Shown here: in pieces, positions 8,479 to 16,971 of the stretch
How the letters are laid out: every line of letters begins with the position of its first letter
Numbering within the stretch: the stretch's first letter is position 1
NCBI GenBank assembly: GCA_046757465.1
Contig: JBHHYH010000004.1
Coordinates: 16,026 to 80,025 of the forward strand
DNA from: Scalindua_A sp046757465
GTDB lineage: Bacteria; Planctomycetota; Brocadiia; Brocadiales; Scalinduaceae
Direction: 5' to 3'
Length of the DNA stretch: 64,000 nucleotides
The notes under the pieces: generated by a model
The model's database searches: none
What the model was told of the DNA's origin: nothing
Seen by the model: the letters and a program-made list of their open reading frames with translations, nothing else
Position numbers and translations under genes: made by a program

Positions 8479-9726
8479 TTACATGTTTTCTATAATCTTT
8501 TCACCAAACTCTGAGGTTGACAGCTTTGTCGCCCCTTCCATCAGTCTTTCAAGATCGTAGGTAACGGTTTTTTGAGCTATGGCCTTGGCTATTCCCTTCA
8601 GGATCAGGCCTTCGGCTTCTTTGAAGCCGATGGTGTTTAGCATCATGCCTCCTGTAAGTATTAATGATCCCGGGTTTACCTTGTTTTGATTTGCATACTT
8701 TGGTGCGGTGCCATGAGATGCCTCAAAAATGAAAATATCGTCAGATATATTGGAAGAGGGTGCGAGACCAAGGCCGCCCACCTGCGCTACACAGGCATCC
8801 GAGAAGTAATCACCATTAAGGTTAGGCATTGCCAGGATATCATATTCTTCTGGTCTGGTTAGAACTAATTGGAACATTGCATCAGCTATCCTGTCTTTTA
8901 TAATAATTTTATCCTTGGGTTGAGCTCCAGAATATTTCTCAAAGAGTTCTTCTTCTGTGATTGTATAATCTCCATACTCTTCTCTGGCTACCTCGTATCC
9001 CCAATTTCTAAAGGCACCTTCTGTAAATTTCATTATATTCCCCTTATGAACCAGAGTAACACTCCTTCTATTCTGGGATATGGCATAATCAAGCGCCTTT
9101 CTTACCAGTCTCTTTGTTCCCTCAATTGAGATATTCTTAATACCAATTCCTGAATCAGCCCTTATCTTAGTACCCATATTTGAATTGAGATAATCGATAA
9201 CTTGTTTTACTTCTTTGCTTCCCTGTTTCCATTCAATTCCAGAGTACACATCCTCAGTATTTTCCCTGAATATGACCATATCCATCCTTTCCGGGTGTTT
9301 GACCGGACTTGGCGCTCCCTGGAAATAGCGGATAGGTCTTACACATGCATAAAGGTCTAAGACTATTCTTAAGGTTACGTTAAGTGATCTGTGTCCCTTA
9401 CCAACAGGAGTTGCTAAAGGACCTTTTAAGGCAACATGATAATGTTTAATTGCATCGAAGGTGTCTTCAGGTATAAGCTCGTTGAATTTTTCCTGAGCTA
9501 GCCCACCTGCATAGATCTCATACCATGCAATCTTTTTTTGTCCTGAATATGCTTTCTCTACAGCGCTATCAATTACCGTTTTAGCCACCTTCATTATGTC
9601 AGGGCCGATTCCATCTCCCATGATGAAGGGTATAATTGGATTATCTGGAACTATTAATTTTTTGTCTTTAATTCTTATCTCTTCACCCTCTTTCGGAGGT
9701 GAATATAATTTAAATTTTACCATCAT
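8479..9726 (-). CDS. icd: NADP-dependent isocitrate dehydrogenase
   Basis: 415 residues, the usual length of the E. coli type. It converts isocitrate to 2-oxoglutarate and CO2 in the TCA cycle. The substrate loop GHRSLNV carries the regulatory serine (Ser114, equivalent to E. coli Ser113). HGTAPKYA, followed by KVNPGS, and the C-terminal TVTYDLERLMEG retain the Lys-Tyr and Tyr/Arg positions that select NADP over NAD. The start overlaps the end of the molybdopterin oxidoreductase gene by 17 bp, so translation is probably coupled. The 2-oxoglutarate it makes is the carbon skeleton for the GS/GOGAT system encoded 10 kb away. Confidence 0.95.
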   Translation of the reverse strand: MMVKFKLYSPPKEGEEIRIKDKKLIVPDNPIIPFIMGDGIGPDIMKVAKTVIDSAVEKAYSGQKKIAWYEIYAGGLAQEKFNELIPEDTFDAIKHYHVALKGPLATPVGKGHRSLNVTLRIVLDLYACVRPIRYFQGAPSPVKHPERMDMVIFRENTEDVYSGIEWKQGSKEVKQVIDYLNSNMGTKIRADSGIGIKNISIEGTKRLVRKALDYAISQNRRSVTLVHKGNIMKFTEGAFRNWGYEVAREEYGDYTITEEELFEKYSGAQPKDKIIIKDRIADAMFQLVLTRPEEYDILAMPNLNGDYFSDACVAQVGGLGLAPSSNISDDIFIFEASHGTAPKYANQNKVNPGSLILTGGMMLNTIGFKEAEGLILKGIAKAIAQKTVTYDLERLMEGATKLSTSEFGEKIIENM

Positions 9727-11788
9727 TTACCCTTTCTATTTGAACCAAGTTGGTGTTATAAGTTGATCCTCCTCCCATGTCTGCCAGTCTGTCTGGTGTT
9801 GTTTGATTACTATTGCTATTTCCAGGGCTTAATCGGTTCCACCATATACCTTTATTGACTGCCACACCCTCCTTAACGTCGTCTCCAACGGATACCCATA
9901 ATGTACATTCGCCACGTTCATTAAATACTCGCACCAGATCACCTGTTTTAATTTTACGCTTCTTAGCATCGTTTATGTTTATTTCTAAAGCAGGCCTTTT
10001 TTCTTCAGTTCTTGAGTTAGGAATATTAGCAAAGTTAGAGTTCAGGAATGATTTTGCTGAGGGTGTAAGAAGATAAATCGGATATTTCTCATATAGTTGT
10101 GGTGATGTTGATGGGCCTTCCTTAATAGGAATGTGAGCAGGTAAAGGGTCATAGCCATCTGTTTTCATCTTTTCTGAATAGAATTCTATCTTCCCAGAAG
10201 GAGTGGGAAAGTTAAGGTCTTGATATGGCATATGAAATTCATCAGGGATATTCAAACGAATCACGCCTTCTTCCCTCAAACGTTCTAACGTAATCCCTCT
10301 TAAATACTGGCTGTTAACGTTTAATACCTCATTGATTGTATCAATTGCAGTTTCGTCAAAACATTTATCTTCAAACCCCATAGCCTTTGCCAGGGTGTTA
10401 AAGGTTTCAATGTTAGGTCTGCTTTCACCCAAAGGTTCAATTACCGGTTCATTCAATTGAAGCGATAAATGAAAATATGAGTGTTGAAGATCTGTATGCT
10501 CAAATTGGGTTGTGGCAGGCAGGACTATATCTGCATAACGAACAGTATCAGTAAGGAGTTGCTCATGTACCACAGTAAATAAATCTTCTCTTTGCAGGCC
10601 ATCTATAACCTTTCGCTGATTAAAAAGCACAGCAGCAGGATTTGAATTGTAAACATATAAACCATTAATGCCCGGTCTTGCATTTAGGAGTATTTCTCCT
10701 AATTGGTTCATATTAATTGTTCGTGGAGAGTTTGGACAGAGATTATTTCCTTCCAGTATATCCCAATTAATTGGGAACGACTCGCTGGTAGGATAGAATA
10801 TCCCGCCACCAGGATATCTCCATGCCCCTACCAGACCAGGAAGACAGGAGATTGTGCGTATCATCATACCTCCATTAGTGTGGTGTTGCATTCCCGAACC
10901 TGCATAAATGAAGGATGGTTTATTGCTTGCATAAATAATTGCAAATTTTTCTATGATATTTTTATCTATTCCAGTTATCTCTTCTGCTTTATCCAGCGGA
11001 TATTCCTGTACTCGTTTTGATAGTGGTTCAAATCCCTCTGTACAATTCTTAACAAATTCCTTATCGTATAAGGAATTGTTGATAATTACGTTCATTATAC
11101 CCAAAGCAAGCGCAGCATCACTTCCTGGCTTTGGCTGAACAAATAGGTCTGCCATTTCAACAGATTTGATTTTGTTTGGATTTACGACTACATAATAAGC
11201 GCCATTTTTCTTTGCTTCTTTTATTAAGGGTATCTGGTGGATATTAGTATAATATGGATTTGTTCCCCATGATATTATAAGTTTTGATTGTGGTATGGCT
11301 AATGGATCGGCTCCAAAAGCAGCCCCAAGGGTATATTTGTAACCAACTCTCCCTCCTTTAGAACATATGGTTCGCTCAAGACGCGATGCACCGAGACGAT
11401 TAAAGAAACGTTTACCTGCCACGTTTCCGTTTACTAATCCTAGTGTCCCTGAACCATTGAATGGTAAGATAGATTCACTGCTATACTTAGAGATGATGTC
11501 TTTAAATCTTGATGTTACAGTGTTTATTGCCTCATCCCAGGATATTCTCGCAAAACTCCCTTCTCCCTTTTTGCCAACTCTTTTGAGGGGATGCAAGATT
11601 CTGTCAGGGCTGTAGACTCTTTCGGGATAGTTCATAACCTTTTGACACAAAAAACCTCTGGTAACAAAATGGTCCGGGTCACCCTTGACTTTGACCAATT
11701 TTCCGTCTTTTACGTGAGCAATTATTCCACATGTATCAGGACAATCGTGAGGACACACACTTCTGGGTTTTTTATCATTCATCATCAA
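9710..11788 (-). CDS. Molybdopterin-dependent oxidoreductase, 4Fe-4S type
   Basis: 692 residues of the DMSO reductase/formate dehydrogenase superfamily. Cys12, Cys16, Cys20 and Cys48 (CPHDCPDTC ... GFLC) form the N-terminal 4Fe-4S site. Cys142 in TICSKGG is a candidate molybdenum or tungsten ligand. The C-terminal domain (about 570-690) is the usual dinucleotide-binding beta barrel. No twin-arginine signal is visible, so a cytoplasmic location is likely. It is first in a two-gene unit with icd, overlapping it by 17 bp. There is no adjacent Fe-S or membrane subunit, so the electron partner and the substrate are unknown. A close relative lies at 30868-32847 with identical Cys spacing. Confidence 0.88.
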   Translation of the reverse strand: MMMNDKKPRSVCPHDCPDTCGIIAHVKDGKLVKVKGDPDHFVTRGFLCQKVMNYPERVYSPDRILHPLKRVGKKGEGSFARISWDEAINTVTSRFKDIISKYSSESILPFNGSGTLGLVNGNVAGKRFFNRLGASRLERTICSKGGRVGYKYTLGAAFGADPLAIPQSKLIISWGTNPYYTNIHQIPLIKEAKKNGAYYVVVNPNKIKSVEMADLFVQPKPGSDAALALGIMNVIINNSLYDKEFVKNCTEGFEPLSKRVQEYPLDKAEEITGIDKNIIEKFAIIYASNKPSFIYAGSGMQHHTNGGMMIRTISCLPGLVGAWRYPGGGIFYPTSESFPINWDILEGNNLCPNSPRTINMNQLGEILLNARPGINGLYVYNSNPAAVLFNQRKVIDGLQREDLFTVVHEQLLTDTVRYADIVLPATTQFEHTDLQHSYFHLSLQLNEPVIEPLGESRPNIETFNTLAKAMGFEDKCFDETAIDTINEVLNVNSQYLRGITLERLREEGVIRLNIPDEFHMPYQDLNFPTPSGKIEFYSEKMKTDGYDPLPAHIPIKEGPSTSPQLYEKYPIYLLTPSAKSFLNSNFANIPNSRTEEKRPALEININDAKKRKIKTGDLVRVFNERGECTLWVSVGDDVKEGVAVNKGIWWNRLSPGNSNSNQTTPDRLADMGGGSTYNTNLVQIERVNDGKI

Positions 11789-11985
11789 CTTATACGAATC
11801 TTTCTATTAATAAAGGATATAATTAGTATTATAAGAATTACTCAGATAGTATGCAAAGGATTTGATAAAGTAATTAGGACAATATATTTTGTCAAGAAAT
11901 GATTATAAATTTTGTTGAAAATATAACATTTTTTATGATAATCAGATATACCATGAAACATGTTGAATGAAAGGGCGATAAAGAT

Positions 11986-12411
11986 TTGGTTAAAAATCCT
12001 ACAAAAATAATTTCAGAAGAAGAGGTAAAAAATAGACTGTCTCCTTTGTTTAAAAAAGAGGGACTCAGGCTTGTCATACTTTTTGGTTCCACTATTTCTG
12101 GTGAGGTTCATAAAAAAAGTGACATTGACATCGCTTTTTTGTTTGATAAACCTGTGAATATTCTAGAACTAACAAATACGGTTATGAGACTTTTACATAC
12201 AAATAATGTTGATGTTGTTGATTTAAGAAGGGCAAGTCCACTTTTAAAATTCTCTACGGTAGTAAAAGGCAAACTTCTTTATGAGAAGGGACCAGGGATG
12301 TTTAATGAATTTAGTTCTCTGGCATTCAGGATGTATGTTGATACAAAGAAATTAAGGGATGCACATATGATAACTATTAAGAATTATTTAGAGAAAAGAG
12401 GTATTGCATGA
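11986..12411 (+). CDS. mntA: MNT-domain nucleotidyltransferase antitoxin
   Basis: 141 residues. The minimal nucleotidyltransferase motif is exact: Gly34-Ser35, ten residues, then Asp46-Ile-Asp48 (GSX10DXD). In characterised HEPN/MNT systems this protein neutralises the HEPN toxin by adding AMP residues to a tyrosine in the toxin's active-site motif. The start is most likely the TTG at 11986, since no ATG or GTG occurs nearby. The stop overlaps the next start by 4 bp (ATGA), as is usual in this operon type. Confidence 0.88.
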   Translation: MVKNPTKIISEEEVKNRLSPLFKKEGLRLVILFGSTISGEVHKKSDIDIAFLFDKPVNILELTNTVMRLLHTNNVDVVDLRRASPLLKFSTVVKGKLLYEKGPGMFNEFSSLAFRMYVDTKKLRDAHMITIKNYLEKRGIA

Positions 12412-12839
12412 CTCCTATAGAAAAAGAAGTCGTGAGAAGAAAGCTTATGATAATTATAGAAGACCTGAAGGTTCTTGAGCATATAAAAGATATGACTATA
12501 GACCAATATGTGAATGATATTTATAAGAGGAAAGCAACAGAAAGGCTTTTGCAGGAATTAATTGAAGCGGCAATTGATATAAATACCCACATCATTGTCC
12601 AATCAGGTAATACAGTTCCAGGCGATTACTACGAGAGTTTTATAAAAACAGGAGAGCTTAAAATAATTCCGGCAGGACTTGCAGAAAAGCTTGCTCCATC
12701 TGCTGGCTTGAGAAACAGATTAGTCCATGAATATGATGTTCTCGACCATTCTGTAGTTCTTGAAGCCGTGAAGGTTGTGGGAGACCTATATCCTGAATAC
12801 ATAAAGGCTATTGAGGATTACATCTCAAGACAGGATTAA
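12408..12839 (+). CDS. hepT: HEPN-domain RNase toxin (HepT/DUF86)
   Basis: 143 residues, mostly helical. The active-site motif RNRLVHEY at 102-109 matches RX4HXY exactly: Arg102 and His107 are the catalytic RNase pair and Tyr109 is the residue AMPylated by the partner antitoxin. The gene overlaps mntA by 4 bp. Both partners look intact, so the module should be functional. These modules are linked to plasmid or phage defence and to stabilisation of accessory DNA. Confidence 0.9.
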   Translation: MTPIEKEVVRRKLMIIIEDLKVLEHIKDMTIDQYVNDIYKRKATERLLQELIEAAIDINTHIIVQSGNTVPGDYYESFIKTGELKIIPAGLAEKLAPSAGLRNRLVHEYDVLDHSVVLEAVKVVGDLYPEYIKAIEDYISRQD

Positions 12840-13045
12840 TATTTAAGCCTGAAACTCGAGGTAAAATAAGAGGAACGGGTGAGGAATACGGGAGGTTGTT
12901 CCAGGGCAGGGCCTCTCGGTATCCGCAAGTTTAAAGGCTTTGGTGTGAGTTTTGACAGAACTCAGTTGAAGGCCCCTTAGTCGGGCGATTTTGCCTGTTT
13001 GTCTAAAGGGTAGTAATTTATAGAGATTTGAAAACATTTTAACAA
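12840..13045 (+). ncRNA. GC-rich structured spacer, possible small RNA
   Basis: About 200 bp that is clearly richer in G and C than the flanking DNA and has no convincing reading frame. Several short stems are visible: GGAAC with GTTCC, GAGG with CCTC, and GAGTT (12947-12951) with AACTC (12959-12963) around a seven-base loop. It matches none of the RNase P, SRP, tmRNA, 6S or riboswitch signatures I know. It could be a small RNA or the leader of the M48 gene. Confidence 0.25.
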
Positions 13046-14053
13046 ATGAGTGAACAAAAGGCTAAAGCCATAATAATTAGGATTGCAATACCTCTGATGC
13101 TAGTTATTTTCTTATTTGCATGTGGTTGTGCTAATACCGGTCCGAGAATTTCCAAGGAGGAACTAAAGAAGTTAGAAGAAGAGATAGAGGCATTGGCAAC
13201 TGAGAGATTTATCAAGGATTGGGTTCGTACATGGAAGGTTGGTTTTAATGTCCTCAGTGTTTTGCCCGAGGATACGTTAAAAAAACATTCCGTAATAGGA
13301 GCACTGATAGTGGACAATTCGGAAGATATTGCCAAGTCGTTTGGTCTTCCTACTGAAGATGGGTGTGTTGTTATCGGTGTAGTTGAAAATTATATGGCTG
13401 ATCTCGCGGGTCTTAAACCAGGTGATCTCATAATAGAAATAGGCGGTAAAGAGATTAAGGATGACGAACAGATTGTTTTTGAGAATGGCAAATCAACCAT
13501 TATTATTGTGGAGAGGGATGGTGATAGGCTGTCCTTTGAAGTAAAACCAAAAGAGATGCCTTATGTGAGGGTTCGTCTCAAGCAAACTGGCAAGATTAAT
13601 GCATATGCTAAATTTACGGGAATTCAGTTTACGTCCGGGATGGTTCACTTTGTAGAGGATGATGATGAGTTGGCTGTTATAATGGGGCATGAGATAGCCC
13701 ATCTTGTTTCAAAACATTTACCCAAGAATATAAGTATGGCTGCGCTGTGTGGGCTGGTAGGGGGGCTTACGGGGCCATTCGCTCCTCTCACAACGCAGGC
13801 ACTATATGCGCCGTATAGTAGGGAGAACGAAAGAGAGGCGGATTATATCGGCCTTTATTATGCGCACATTGCAGGTTATAATATGGAAAGTGGTGTTGCG
13901 CTCTGGAAGCGTTTTGCACTGGAGATTCCCAAAAGCCGTTCAAAAAGTTTCCTTCGTAGCCATCCTGCAAGTCCTGAAAGGATCTTGCGGGTTAAAAAGG
14001 TAGTAGAGCTGATAAAATCTGATAAGAATCCATTAGGTGAAAAGGATAGGTAA
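13046..14053 (+). CDS. M48 family metalloprotease lipoprotein with PDZ domain
   Basis: 335 residues. A membrane segment at about 10-25 ends in FACGC, giving a probable lipid-anchor Cys at 26 or 28. A PDZ domain spans about 95-170, with the carboxylate-binding region near LKPGDLIIEI. The peptidase domain has the zinc motif HEIAH (His215, Glu216, His219) and the third ligand in NEREAD (262-266). This layout resembles periplasmic BepA/YcaL-type quality-control proteases for outer-membrane proteins, with the PDZ placed ahead of the catalytic domain. It stands alone, 206 bp after the HEPN gene. Confidence 0.88.
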   Translation: MSEQKAKAIIIRIAIPLMLVIFLFACGCANTGPRISKEELKKLEEEIEALATERFIKDWVRTWKVGFNVLSVLPEDTLKKHSVIGALIVDNSEDIAKSFGLPTEDGCVVIGVVENYMADLAGLKPGDLIIEIGGKEIKDDEQIVFENGKSTIIIVERDGDRLSFEVKPKEMPYVRVRLKQTGKINAYAKFTGIQFTSGMVHFVEDDDELAVIMGHEIAHLVSKHLPKNISMAALCGLVGGLTGPFAPLTTQALYAPYSRENEREADYIGLYYAHIAGYNMESGVALWKRFALEIPKSRSKSFLRSHPASPERILRVKKVVELIKSDKNPLGEKDR

Positions 14054-14221
14054 GGAACAGTTTGTTATGTGCCGTTTTTTACGCAACATATACATAGTCG
14101 TCGTCTTTAACCGTAATAATCAAAATCAAATGCTTAAGAGAAAACTTGTTGACACTACCAGACTGGGGATTTAGAATTACACTTAGACATATAAATCTAA
14201 CTTTTTGTGGTATATTAAGGT

Positions 14222-15310
14222 ATGAAAAACGTTTTAAAAGATAAAAAATATATACAGGAAATTGCATTACAAAGCATCAATGACGGAGTATTTGTATTCG
14301 ATAGGAACAGAAAAGTGCATGTTTTTAATACGGCTTGCGAGCGAATCGGAGGTTTTTCCAAAGAGGAGGTTAAAAAGAATGATTATAGCTGCCTTGATAT
14401 TTTTAAGTGTCATAGCTCAGATGGTCCAAGCCTTTCTTTATGTCCGGGCCTTGAGCTTTTTGAGGGGAAGCGCTCTAGGATATCACGTGAATATCTTATC
14501 AAAACAAAGGATGGTGGACAAAAGTGGGTGATAACTAACTATTCCTCAATAAAAAATGAAAAGGGTGAAATAGAATACGTAGTGGGTGTTATTCGTGATA
14601 TCACAGAAAAGAAAAGGTTTAATAATGAGTTTATAAAGTCTAAGACCCTGTCTACACTTGGACAGTTCAGTAACGAACTGGCACATGAGATTAAGAACCC
14701 CTTAAATGCTATTACAATCCAGTTGTTATTGTTGGAAAGGGAGATTAACAAATATAATCTAAATTCTAAAAAGGAACTTCATGAAGTTGTAAAAGTTGTT
14801 AAGGAGGAAATAGCCAGGCTAAACAAACTTATGGAAGATTGCTTAGAATTTGCAAGATCTGGGAACTTAAACCGCATATATGAGGATGTCGGTCAAATTA
14901 TTAAGGAGCTATCGGCCCTGGTCAATCCTCATGCAGATTTGAAAGGGGTGAACATACATTTAAAGATAGGGGAAAGGTGCCCGCAAATTTTAATAGACAA
15001 GGATAAACTGAAACAAGCACTGTTGAATATAATAATAAATGCTATAGAAGCTATGCCAGGTGGAGGAGATATAAATATAAAAGTTAAGAAAGAGGATGAT
15101 TGTTTAAAAATATCTTTAAAAGATACAGGGCCTGGAATTCCAAAGGAACAGCACGATAATGTTTTTAATCTTTTTTACTCAACTAAAAGTGGTGGAACAG
15201 GCGTAGGCTTGACAATAACGCAAAATATTATTCAAGCGCATGGAGGTAATATAAGGTTTAGAAATCTAAAAAAAGGTGCAGAATTTATAATTGATTTGCC
15301 AATATCTTAA
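14222..15310 (+). CDS. PAS-domain sensor histidine kinase, NtrB-like
   Basis: 362 residues with no membrane segment, so a cytoplasmic sensor. A PAS domain covers about 10-130 and carries three cysteines (57, 63, 74) in a CLDIFKC ... LC arrangement, which may bind a metal or respond to redox state. The H box is NELAHEIKNPL with phospho-accepting His155, and the ATPase domain has NIIINAIEAM (N box) and a DTGPGIP G1 box. It is followed 18 bp later by its probable partner regulator. The signal is unknown; proximity to the GS/GOGAT genes is suggestive only. Confidence 0.9.
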   Translation: MKNVLKDKKYIQEIALQSINDGVFVFDRNRKVHVFNTACERIGGFSKEEVKKNDYSCLDIFKCHSSDGPSLSLCPGLELFEGKRSRISREYLIKTKDGGQKWVITNYSSIKNEKGEIEYVVGVIRDITEKKRFNNEFIKSKTLSTLGQFSNELAHEIKNPLNAITIQLLLLEREINKYNLNSKKELHEVVKVVKEEIARLNKLMEDCLEFARSGNLNRIYEDVGQIIKELSALVNPHADLKGVNIHLKIGERCPQILIDKDKLKQALLNIIINAIEAMPGGGDINIKVKKEDDCLKISLKDTGPGIPKEQHDNVFNLFYSTKSGGTGVGLTITQNIIQAHGGNIRFRNLKKGAEFIIDLPIS

Positions 15311-15328
15311 TCATATTTTAAGAAAGTT

Positions 15329-16708
15329 ATGAGAAGAAAGCCAAGAATATTATTGGTTGATGATGATAAAAATACAGTTAATGGCCTAAAAAAGATTCTT
15401 ATACAGGATGGCTATGATACCAGTTGTGCTGTTACAGGTTATGAGGCATTAAATATAATTGAAAGGAAGCACGTAGATATAGTAATAACGGATATGAAAT
15501 TGCCAGATATTGGTGGCTTTACCATCATAGAAGAGGTTAAAAAGAAAGATAACGATACCGCCATCATAATGATAACGGCATATAGTTCTATACAATCTGC
15601 TATAGATGCAGTAAAAAAGGGGGCGGAGGATTACTTAACAAAGCCCATAAACATTGATGAATTAGAATTGACACTTAGTAGAATATGGGAAAAACAAAGC
15701 CTCATATTGCAGAATAAGGAGCTAAGGCAGAGATTAGATGAAAGATATAATTTTTCCGGACTCATAGGGAATACACCTGAGATGCAACTAATCTTCAAGA
15801 CAATTGCAGAAATTGCTCCCACTGCTGCAACCGTATTAATCTATGGCGAAACTGGAACAGGTAAGGAACTTATTGCAAATGCAATCCATTGCAATAGTGA
15901 TAGAAGAGACAATCCTTTTATTGCGCTCCACTGTGCTTCCTTATCTGAAGGAGTGTTGGAAAGCGAACTCTTTGGACATGAGAAAGGCGCCTTTACAGGG
16001 GCAATAAGTCAGAGGCGTGGCAGGTTTGAGTTGGCTGGCGGAGGCACCCTCTTTCTCGATGAAATTGGAGAAATGAGTCAGCATGTTCAGATAAGGCTAT
16101 TAAGGGTGCTTGAGACCGGGAGTTTTGAAAGAGTAGGTGGTGAAAAGACCCTTGAATCAGATGTTAGAATCATTGCAGCAACAAACAAAGATCTGGAAAA
16201 GGAGATCAAAGAAGGAAGATTTAGGGAAGATCTCTATTACAGGTTAAATGTTATTAATCTGAGACTTCCACCATTAAGAGAAAGAAATGACGACATCGCA
16301 TTATTGGCAGATTGTTTTCTCATAAAATATTCACAAAAGAATAAGAAGGATATTAAAGGTTTTTCTCCACAAACTATAAGGGTATTGAATAATTACGGTT
16401 GGCCCGGTAACGTTAGGGAGCTTGAAAACGTAATTGAGAGAACTGTGGTAATGGCAAAAACCGAACTTATAGAACCAGAAAATCTCCCATCAAATATAAA
16501 TTTATTTATGAGAAGAACAAAAAAGAAAACACTATCTATACCATTTGGGACAACTTTGAAAGAAGCGGAGAAGAAAATTATCCTCGAAACACTTCAAGCG
16601 ACTGATGGTAATAAGTCTAAGGCTGCAAGGACCCTGGATATTTCAACGCGAAAAATTGAATACAAACTTAAAGAATGGAATAACAGAAACAACAAGGCAA
16701 GATTTTGA
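15329..16708 (+). CDS. Sigma-54-dependent response regulator, NtrC family
   Basis: 459 residues in three domains. The receiver (1-120) has the phospho-acceptor Asp55 and the DD pair at 11-12. The AAA+ domain (about 145-375) has Walker A GETGTGKE (173-180), the sigma-54 contact loop GAFTGA (220-225) and a Walker B LFLDEIGE. A Fis-type helix-turn-helix (about 420-455, NKSKAARTLDIS) ends the protein. It activates sigma-54 promoters when phosphorylated by the preceding kinase. Targets are not visible: I found no convincing -24/-12 element ahead of glnN, gltB or the aminotransferase. Confidence 0.93.
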   Translation: MRRKPRILLVDDDKNTVNGLKKILIQDGYDTSCAVTGYEALNIIERKHVDIVITDMKLPDIGGFTIIEEVKKKDNDTAIIMITAYSSIQSAIDAVKKGAEDYLTKPINIDELELTLSRIWEKQSLILQNKELRQRLDERYNFSGLIGNTPEMQLIFKTIAEIAPTAATVLIYGETGTGKELIANAIHCNSDRRDNPFIALHCASLSEGVLESELFGHEKGAFTGAISQRRGRFELAGGGTLFLDEIGEMSQHVQIRLLRVLETGSFERVGGEKTLESDVRIIAATNKDLEKEIKEGRFREDLYYRLNVINLRLPPLRERNDDIALLADCFLIKYSQKNKKDIKGFSPQTIRVLNNYGWPGNVRELENVIERTVVMAKTELIEPENLPSNINLFMRRTKKKTLSIPFGTTLKEAEKKIILETLQATDGNKSKAARTLDISTRKIEYKLKEWNNRNNKARF

Positions 16709-16901
16709 TTATCGAATTTACTTCATAAATTTAGAATAGAACCAGTTAATTTTGTTGACAACCCGCCAGAACGGTTTATTTGTAACGAAGCTTACCCTGT
16801 TAAATAGTTGAATACGAACCACAAGTAAGATATTTGTTATTCTATCTAATAACATTGATAAATGAGAAAGTTCCACGCATAAATCACCGTTTAACCATTC
16901 C

Positions 16902-16930
16902 ATGTGAGGAAATGGACTGAATCCTCACAT
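16902..16930. promoter_or_regulatory. Perfect 9-bp inverted repeat upstream of the aminotransferase
   Basis: ATGTGAGGA at 16902-16910 and TCCTCACAT at 16922-16930 form a perfect stem with an 11-base loop, ending 41 bp before the aminotransferase start. No T-run follows, which argues against a terminator. An operator or a leader hairpin is possible. Confidence 0.4.
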
Positions 16931-16971
16931 ACTCTTTAACTCCAATAAGTTATAGAAAGTACTGGACATTT

